Origin: Excoecaria cochinchinensis
Taxonomy: Eukaryota > Streptophyta > Magnoliopsida > Malpighiales > Euphorbiaceae
Direction of reading: 5' to 3'
Length of the DNA: 64,000 bases
Assembly (NCBI GenBank): GCA_947683425.1
Contig: CANTUQ010000050.1
Span: forward strand, 12,516,501-12,580,500
Shown here: in pieces, positions 58,222 to 64,000 of the stretch
Numbering within the stretch: the first letter of the stretch is position 1
How the letters are laid out: the number at the start of each line of letters is the position of its first letter
Program-made: the position numbers and the translations under genes
Notes under the pieces: generated by a model
Database searches by the model: none
What the model was told of the DNA's origin: nothing
What the model saw: the letters and a program-made list of their open reading frames with translations, nothing else

Positions 58222-58797
58222 CAAAAAAAAAAAACAGAGTAACAAATTTATTAAAATATTGAGAGTCAAAAATATAATTGATTTGTCAAAAAAATTTTAA
58301 TGGCAAAAGAATCAAAGGTAATAAATAGAAGTTTAATAATTAATGAGAAATGAGAAATTATATCCACCATATAAATCATGATATACCTAAACAAAATTGA
58401 TTATAAAATTTTCATTTAAAAAAAAAAGATATAAAATTATAAGGGATCAAAAATTCAACTAATACAATTCAATCAATATTATTTGGTTATTTAAATAATC
58501 GATTTGATTTAAATTAGTAAAATATGCTAATTTTAGTTATTGGTTCTATTTAATTTCAGTTATTTGATTTTTATATTTGTAAATTTTATTGAATTTAAAA
58601 TTATTATTTTAATATTAATTTATGATAATTAATAGATTATTTGAATATATTCTTTATATACCATATTTTTAATTTTTTTTAAATAATTATATTTAAAAAA
58701 AAAAGATAAAAACTCCGAGTCAACCCGATCCAACCAATTGACTCTTGACTCAGTTAGCTGTCCGAGTCGATATCCGATCCGCTTCTGAAAACATTGG
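57906..58797. mobile_element. 892-bp MITE in the Harbinger transposase gene
   Basis: Flanked by the direct repeat ATTAAACCA (57897-57905 and 58798-58806). The ends TTGTTTTAAAAATCGG and the inverse of ATGTTTTCAGAAGCGG form imperfect inverted repeats. If the flanking CCA belongs to the element the duplication is 6 bp; if not, it is 9 bp, as in Mutator-like elements. Subterminal parts are rich in TTGACTCGG and GGACCGG; a (TA)n tract lies at 58176-58220. No gene. Confidence 0.7.
58176..58220. repeat. (TA)n microsatellite
   Basis: 45 bp of alternating TA inside the MITE. Confidence 0.95.
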
Positions 58798-59715
58798 ATT
58801 AAACCAGTGAATAGAGGCGACATACAACCCGAGATTCAAAATAGTCCAAACTGGTTTCCTTATTTTCAGGTATATTAAGTAGTTGTCTAACTATAATTTT
58901 CATAATTTACCACATATGTACTACATTTATAATTTATTGTGAATGTCTTATAGAAATGTATAGGTGCAACTGATGGCACTCATGTAACAGCTTGGGCTCC
59001 AGCTTCTAAACAAAAAACAATTTGAGGAAGAAAAGCCACTCTTGTCACACAAAATATAATGGCATTGTGTTCCCATGATATGATATTTACTTTTGTGTAT
59101 ACTGGATGGGAAAGGACTGCAAATGATTCTCGTGTGTTTCTTGATGCATTAACAAGACAAGGAAATAGTTTTCCTTTTTTTATTGGTGGTAAGAAATTTT
59201 TTTAATATATATTTTATTTTCATTATATAATTGTTAAAAACTAATAATAAACACATATGAGATTTACTAATTTTGTAGATTATTACTATATTGTGGATGC
59301 TGGTTATCCAAATATTTATGGATTTTTAACACCTTATCGTGGTGAAAAGTATCATTTAAAAGACTTTCTTAGATATGGAAAAATAAGGAGAAAATATGAA
59401 TTATTTAACTACAAGCATTTATCACTGCGCAATGTAATAGAGAGAGCTTTTGGTGTATTAAAGGCAAGATTTTCTATTTCAAAATCAATACCAACTTACT
59501 CATTGCGTCGCCAAAAATTGATTCCCATTGAGTGTTGCACATTACACAATTTTATTAGAAGAGAAGATATAGTAGACAAACTTTTTACATTATACGGTAA
59601 AGAAGGACTAGATCTTGATGAAGTTGTCTTGATGTGGTGCAAGAAGGTGTCCAAATAGATATGTCCCAACATAACCAAATGAGTGCTATTAGAGAATACT
59701 ATATGAAAAAGATGA

Positions 59716-60130
59716 AATAGAGACGAAAATTTAGAGATGGAAATAATTCCGTCTCTAAATAGAAATGAAAAATATATTCCATCTCTAAATAGAGACGAAA
59801 AATAGTTTTCGTCTCTAAATAGAGACAAAAATAATTTCGTCTCTAACTTTGATCTCAAATATTTACATATAGCGATGGAATTTGAATTCAGTCGCTAAAA
59901 ATGGCGAAATTGGTTTTTCTCCATATTTAGAGACGGTAATACTTTACTGTCTCTAAAAATAGAGACGTAATGCAGTTTTCATCTCTAAATAGAGACGGTA
60001 CGTTTATCTGTCTCTAAATAGAGACAGAAATAGAATTCCGTCTCAATTTAGAGATAAAAATTAATTTTCGTCACTAAATAGAGACGGTAACACGTACCGT
60101 CTCTATTTTTAGAGGCGAAAATAAAATTTC
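59716..60130. repeat. CACTA5 subterminal repeats, left end
   Basis: Alternating AGAGACGGAA and CCGTCTCTAA words, more degenerate than in CACTA2 (AGAGATGGAA and AGAGACAGAA are common). Confidence 0.85.
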
Positions 60131-61941
60131 GTATGGACACACATTCTTTGCCCCCAATGTATCTATGCCCAGCTTGTACCATCGATAGAAGCGCTTACTA
60201 CAGAGAATCCGTCTGAACCATTGCAGAGATCGCCTGAAACTGTTGAACATCCTTTGCCTGGATCGGTTGGTGTGGATGGACGGACGTATATTGTCATTGA
60301 AGGACAACAATGAGCTATCAAATTTTCATTTTTATGTTTACTATGTAATGCTGAATTCGATCACATAATGACATTTTTACTGTCCATTAGATTTATCCCA
60401 TCTAGTCCTTGCTTTTGCTCAATAACTGGTATATTTAAGGAGAGACTTGAATTTAATGGTTTTTTATTGAAGAATATCTCTCAAGAGACTGAAATGTTTT
60501 ATTTTCAGGAGTTTCACGTAAATAAATTATTTTATTTATTTTTAATTATTGTACCCTAATTCATATATTATTTAAATTGTATATGTATTTTGCAAATACA
60601 TACAATATGTTTAACCTTTTTGTTTTTTTTTAATCCCTAAGAAAGCTTTTTATTGGAATTTTTCTATCTATCATATTGTTTACGGCATATGGGAGAAATG
60701 AGTCCCTGTGCATTACAAAGACATGCTTAATAAGCTGCACGCTAAAGGTGAATGACCAAAGTATATAAATGAAGATATTTGGGTAAATTGGATGCAGTAC
60801 TGGTCATCAACCGAGGCCATTTCTATTGCCGATCAGAATTCCACTAATAAGAGTGGAGGACTAGAGAGAGTTAGTGTTTTCTTACACACTGGAGGAACAT
60901 TGTTCCATCGTGAGCATGTTGATAGACTTGTAAGTATTCAAATATCTAACTTTATAAATGCTACTTTTTATTTACTGCAACAAATGTAGGCCACAAGTTT
61001 GATTGAATGAAAGAGGATGGGTAAAATATTGTGATGAGGAGTTTGAAATGAATTTTGTTGGTGGATAATAGAAATATAAATGTAATTTCTTGATGTTTAT
61101 GCATGAGGTTTGCTACAAATTTAGGAAAAATTATGCCGAAATTTTATTAACCTATATGCAAGTTTTATTGCTGTTTGAACTTAAAATTGTATTTGGTTGG
61201 CATTAACATAATAATATATAATTATTTTTCTTGTTTTCACACAAGAGGTTTGCTACAATTTTAGGAAAAATTCTGCCGAAATTTTATTAAACTATAGACA
61301 AGTGTTATTGTGTCAGTAGTTAGAATTGTATTTGGTTGGCATTAAAATTTAATACATATAAGTACTTTTGTGGTTTTTATACATTAGGTTTATTACAATT
61401 TTAAGGAAAATTATGTCCAAATGTTATTAACCTATAAGTTGTTTACAGGAGTCTAGTTTGGACAGAAGACCTAATCCTCATGAGTTATTTTTGCATACAC
61501 ATACGCGAAATCATGACGGAGTGACATTCGTTAGCGACCGAACTAGACAGGTTCATGTATGTTAATTTCACAATTTATTATTAATTTTGTTATAACTTCT
61601 TAGTTTTATTTTAGTACTAAATAACATTCGCATAATTTTTATTATAGCAGCGGGTACTAGAGAGTTTTCAAAGTCAGCAAGCAAATGGCAATAATATGGA
61701 CCGTGCTCGGGTATTTTATGATGCAGCTGCCAGTAGGGACTACTATGGATGAGTCTTTAGTTTGGGCTCCTATGTGAATACTTGCTATTCGCATACCTCC
61801 TCATCCTCTACGGCAACGGCTAGTAGGCTTGCGGTAACTACTAATGAGGTCATTGAGTTTCGCATCATGGCTGACATATTAATAAACCGTATTAATAGGT
61901 TAGAGGATTTCATTAGCAAAAAATTACCTGATGATACGTAA
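60131..61941 (+). pseudogene. CACTA5 second gene (Transposase_24 / TnpA-like), decayed
   Basis: It is a diverged copy of 25040-26744 of CACTA2. Exon 1 is truncated at the left (GSVGVDGRTYIVIEGQQ near 60260-60310). Then come exon 2 (60391-60519; GIFKERLEFNGFLLKN) and exon 3 (about 60643-60930; WNFSIYHIVYGIWEK, NWMQYWSSTEAISIADQN, with at least two stops). Exon 4 is about 61449-61557 (PHELFLHTHTRNHDGVTFVS). Exon 5 is 61650-61941 (VLESFQSQQANGNNMDRARV, TTNEVIEF, ending KLPDDT) with one stop. The C-terminal tail is shorter than in CACTA2. No functional protein is expected. Confidence 0.75.
61105..61445 (+). repeat. Three tandem copies (about 140 bp) of the conserved intronic motif region (CACTA5)
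   Basis: The units begin GAGGTTTGCTACAAATTTAG (61105), GAGGTTTGCTACAATTTTAG (61245) and TTAGGTTTATTACAATTTTA (about 61384). Each continues with a GGAAAAATTNTGCCGAAATT-type core, the third more degenerate. They occupy the intron before the PHELFLHTHTRN exon. Confidence 0.85.
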
Positions 61942-62162
61942 GCACCGTCGGCTGATCGTCCATATTCACCTTCAGCTTAGTTAGTGTTTTTAATTTGTTC
62001 ATGTACGTTTATTTGTAGTGTTACTAAATTTTATATATATATATTAATTACATTTTTATTAAATCTATTTATTTTTTTAAATACTTATTTCATTATAGAA
62101 ATTTCGGTAATTATAATTTTAATATTATTTATTATTTTATATATTTAAAAAAAAAGCCTTTA

Positions 62163-62610
62163 AAAAAATAGAGACAGAAATTTGTTTTCCATCTCTAAAA
62201 ATAGAGACAGAAAGTAAATTTTCATCTCTAATTTTAAAGACAGAAAGTATATTTCTGTCTCTAAAACTAGAGATGGAAAGTATATTTTCGTCTCTATTTT
62301 TAGAGATGGAATATAAATTTCTGTCTCTAAAAATAGAGAAGAAAATTTGCTTTTTGTTACTATCTTTAGATATGGAAATATACTTTCCATCTCTATTTTT
62401 AGAGACGGAAAGCTAATTTTCGTCTCTATGCTTATCAAAAAAAAATTTCCGTCTCTAAAAATAGAGACGAAAAGTATATTTTCGTCTCTAAAATTAGAGA
62501 TGGAAAGCCATTCCGTCTCTAACTTATTCCGTCTCTAAATTTAGTAACCGACCAAATAGAGACGGTATATTTTCGTCTCTATTTGGATTTAAAGATAGAA
62601 TTCCGTCTCT
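62163..62610. repeat. CACTA5 subterminal repeats, right end
   Basis: Alternating AGAGACGGAA/TTCCGTCTCT, many with T or A in place of the CG pair, ending just before the terminal repeat. Confidence 0.85.
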
Positions 62611-62736
62611 ATTCTCCGATTTTCTTGTAGTGGCTTCAAAGCTATTGCTGATCATATGTGGAATGATTATAATAATTGCCGATAACTTGTGGATAGGGAC
62701 TTATTTACAATTTAGAAAGTGATAGTGTTTGGTTTC

Positions 62737-64000
62737 TTTTAATTTTTTTTTTGATAAGACAAATAATTTTATTAAAGAAACAAAGAGAGCAGAGTGACAA
62801 AAGCTGCCCAGCTAGCTACAAAAAACACCAAACCAGCCGACACATATTAAAAAACCCAGTACCAAATAGATCCACACTGCACTGCATATTTTCTGATCAT
62901 CCAAACCAATCCAATAATCTAAAAGGTTATTCCCCCAACCAAGGCTGACCAGTAAACAACCATATACCAGCAGTTATTGAGAGATGTCACGACCCGAGCA
63001 ACTTCAGGAAACCTAGAGCAATCTTTATGCGATTAAAACTCCAAAACCAGAGTACCCCAACATCATTTCCTCCAGCCCCGATCGTCAATAAAAAATAGCC
63101 ATAACACATTCCAGCCTCCCAAGAGCATAACAAGAGTCCACCCTTCTATCCACCAATTGACTAGAAATATAAACAGGGTATTTTCTCACTGCTTATAGAA
63201 AACTTCCCGCATCTGTTCTGCTCAATCCATCGGATCCAACCACAATCCAATTACATCCACGCAATCAAATCATGCTCCCTTGAAACACCCTGTTTTGCCA
63301 AAGAATCAGCAATATAATTACAGGATCTCGGTCTCTGAATGAAGGAGGCGAAAGATATCAAAGATAATTTATTCTCAATGCTATTAAAAATAGCAGCAAG
63401 TTTCCAGGGTCTAGGCAGATTAGGCTTAGATATCCAAGAGACCACAGTACTAGAATCCAATTCAAACATAACCGCCAAATTATTTTTTAAAAGAAAATCA
63501 AGAGAAACAGATAGAGCTTTGTCAACAGCTCTTAGTTCAGCTTCATTGGATTCCATAATGCTCAGATTACAGGAGAAAATACATATAAAGAGGCCTTCTG
63601 AGTTTCTTAGGACCCCGCCAGCACCAGAGGGACTCAGCTTTCCGCGAGAAGAACCATCCGTGTTTCATTTCAGAGTCGATAAAGGCGGTGGGTTCCAGCA
63701 CAGGGAAGGACTAACAGACTTACAGGGATGGAGAGTTTTGACACCATCCGTTGCTAACATAAGGGGCTGATGATTAAGAAAGTTCAGAGAGCAGTTGGAT
63801 TTAATCCAGAAATTTGCTCGAGCAAAAATCAAGTAAAATACTTCATCCTTTGAGAGGTGCTTAGAACCTGAGAAAACCCTTGCATTTCTTTCCAGCCAGA
63901 TTGTCCAGATGGTAGCAGAAAACAAGATGATCTATATTTTTTGTTGGATTTTTCCTCTGCACAAGTTAACCCATTGAATTGTCAAGTCCCTGAAAGAATT
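62737..64000 (-). mobile_element. LINE (L1-type non-LTR retrotransposon), 3' part, running off the window
   Basis: On the minus strand the 3' end reads TTAATAAAATTATTTGTCTT, ATC, then a poly(A) tail (about 62740-62752 as T on the plus strand). An untranslated region of about 500 bp (62753-63250) precedes the RNase H coding region. The 5' end and target duplication lie beyond 64000. Confidence 0.85.
63251..64000 (-). pseudogene. LINE ORF2 C-terminal part: zf-RVT tail and RNase H
   Basis: Upstream part (from 63925): MFSATIWTIWLERNARVFSG, the conserved WxxWxxRNxRxF just after the zinc-binding reverse transcriptase end. Next is the RNase H domain with its acidic residues in NTDGSS (about 63660), MESNEAELRAVDKAL (63556) and FELDSSTVVSWI. 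It ends SCNYIADSLAKQGV and IAWM (63251). At least one stop (TGA just before NTDG, about 63665) breaks the frame. Reverse transcriptase and endonuclease lie outside the window. Confidence 0.85.

Larger units (their letters stand above)
59716..62632 (+). mobile_element. CACTA5, deletion derivative of the CACTA2 family
   Basis: The right end ATTTTCTTGTAGTG (to 62632) is intact. The left CACTACAAGAAAA is missing: sequence begins within the subterminal repeats, GAAATAGAGACGAAAA, matching the CACTA2 start from about its base 17. The 5' repeats run straight into the middle of exon 1 of the second gene near 60130, so the leader and the whole TNP2 gene are deleted. It is inserted in the C-terminal codons of the Harbinger transposase. 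Because the left end is lost, no target duplication can be matched. Confidence 0.88.
57402..62685 (+). pseudogene. Harbinger DDE transposase, interrupted twice
   Basis: It starts MTQNLPRDSVSSSLSVNSFN (57402). After a frameshift near 57550 comes the N-terminal part (YILEVLVGNPARCHDSFRMK, EERIAMALAVLCHGTRQR) to 57905. An 892-bp MITE lies there. The frame resumes at 58798 (EIQNSPNWFPYF), then after an intron CIGATDGTHV (first catalytic Asp) with a TGA shortly after, and DSRVFLDALTRQ. The next exon (from about 59270) has YIVDAGYPN (Asp) and NVIERAFGVLKARF (Glu). The C-terminal MSQHNQMSAIREY is cut by CACTA5 at about 59715, and KAIADHMWNDYNN follows it at 62637-62685. A 27-bp in-frame duplication (RFQHSTATV twice) sits at 57789-57842. 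Non-functional. Confidence 0.85.
55515..62733 (+). mobile_element. PIF/Harbinger transposon (with nested MITE and CACTA5)
   Basis: Homology to epimerase intron 3 stops at 55514, and GAGACTGTTTAGTTCGGG follows, similar to the GG(G/C)CTGTTTGGTT ends of this superfamily. Both typical genes are present on the plus strand: a Myb/SANT-like ORF1 and a DDE transposase. The right end was not identified: after the transposase stop (62685) the sequence soon reaches the LINE poly(A) tail. Boundaries are approximate and no target duplication was matched. Confidence 0.7.

Noticed and set aside
18824..62632. One 43.8-kb CACTA element from the CACTA2 left end to the CACTA5 right end
   Set aside because: CACTA2 has its own 3' subterminal repeats near 27 kb, CACTA5 has its own 5' repeats, and flanks AGA and GCT do not match as a target duplication.

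Overview
The window is nuclear DNA from a flowering plant, probably a eudicot. It holds an intron-rich plant gene with GT-AG introns, the start of the plant-only gene PMI1, a plant LRR receptor-like protein, and many plant transposons: CACTA, Ty1-copia, PIF/Harbinger, hAT- and MULE-type MITEs and a LINE. The species cannot be named from this sequence. No tRNA, rRNA, CRISPR array or bacterial-type operon was seen.

Left part (1-8.6 kb), gene-bearing. On the minus strand the window opens with the first 168 codons of PMI1 (1-506). Next comes a divergent two-exon gene for ribosomal protein eL19 (1526-2833, minus). A complete five-exon aldose 1-epimerase gene follows on the plus strand (4085-6685). 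After it come a candidate solo LTR and AT-rich spacer.

Middle (8.6-27.3 kb), a receptor gene split by transposons. An LRR receptor-like protein gene on the minus strand is cut by CACTA1 (8883-17253; target duplication TGT), which sits in an LRR codon such that removing it and one TGT rejoins the frame. The gene is cut again at 18823/18824 by the left end of CACTA2, and its N-terminal part is missing. Both CACTA elements carry decayed TNP2 transposase genes plus a second, Transposase_24-like gene.

Right part (27.3-64 kb), duplicated epimerase fragments filled with nested elements. A 300-bp cluster of palindromes (27301-27600) precedes epimerase copy B (exons 1-3, nonsense codon). Copy B is joined at a short microhomology to copy C, which also carries a duplicate of eL19 exon 1. 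Copy C is broken by a hAT MITE, a solo LTR, and Copia1 (33391-47229). Copia1 in turn holds CACTA3 (36965-45462) and a MULE-type MITE (45593-45987). Further along copy C, intron 3 holds CACTA4 (47513-55308), a non-coding CACTA with Copia2 (50231-54750) inside it. A PIF/Harbinger element then begins; its transposase gene is interrupted by an 892-bp MITE and by CACTA5, a CACTA deletion derivative that lost TNP2. A LINE on the minus strand runs off the right edge.

How the parts fit together. Only PMI1, the epimerase gene and possibly the eL19-like gene look functional; all transposon genes seen carry stops, frameshifts or deletions. Matched target-site duplications give an order of insertion for most nested pairs. 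The least expected signals are: (1) a short motif, core near TTCTGCCGAAATTTT, kept in the same intron of four CACTA second genes and also in non-coding CACTA4, and locally amplified in two of them; (2) the palindrome cluster at 27.3-27.6 kb; and (3) CACTA1 subterminal repeats that differ consistently by one base between its two ends.
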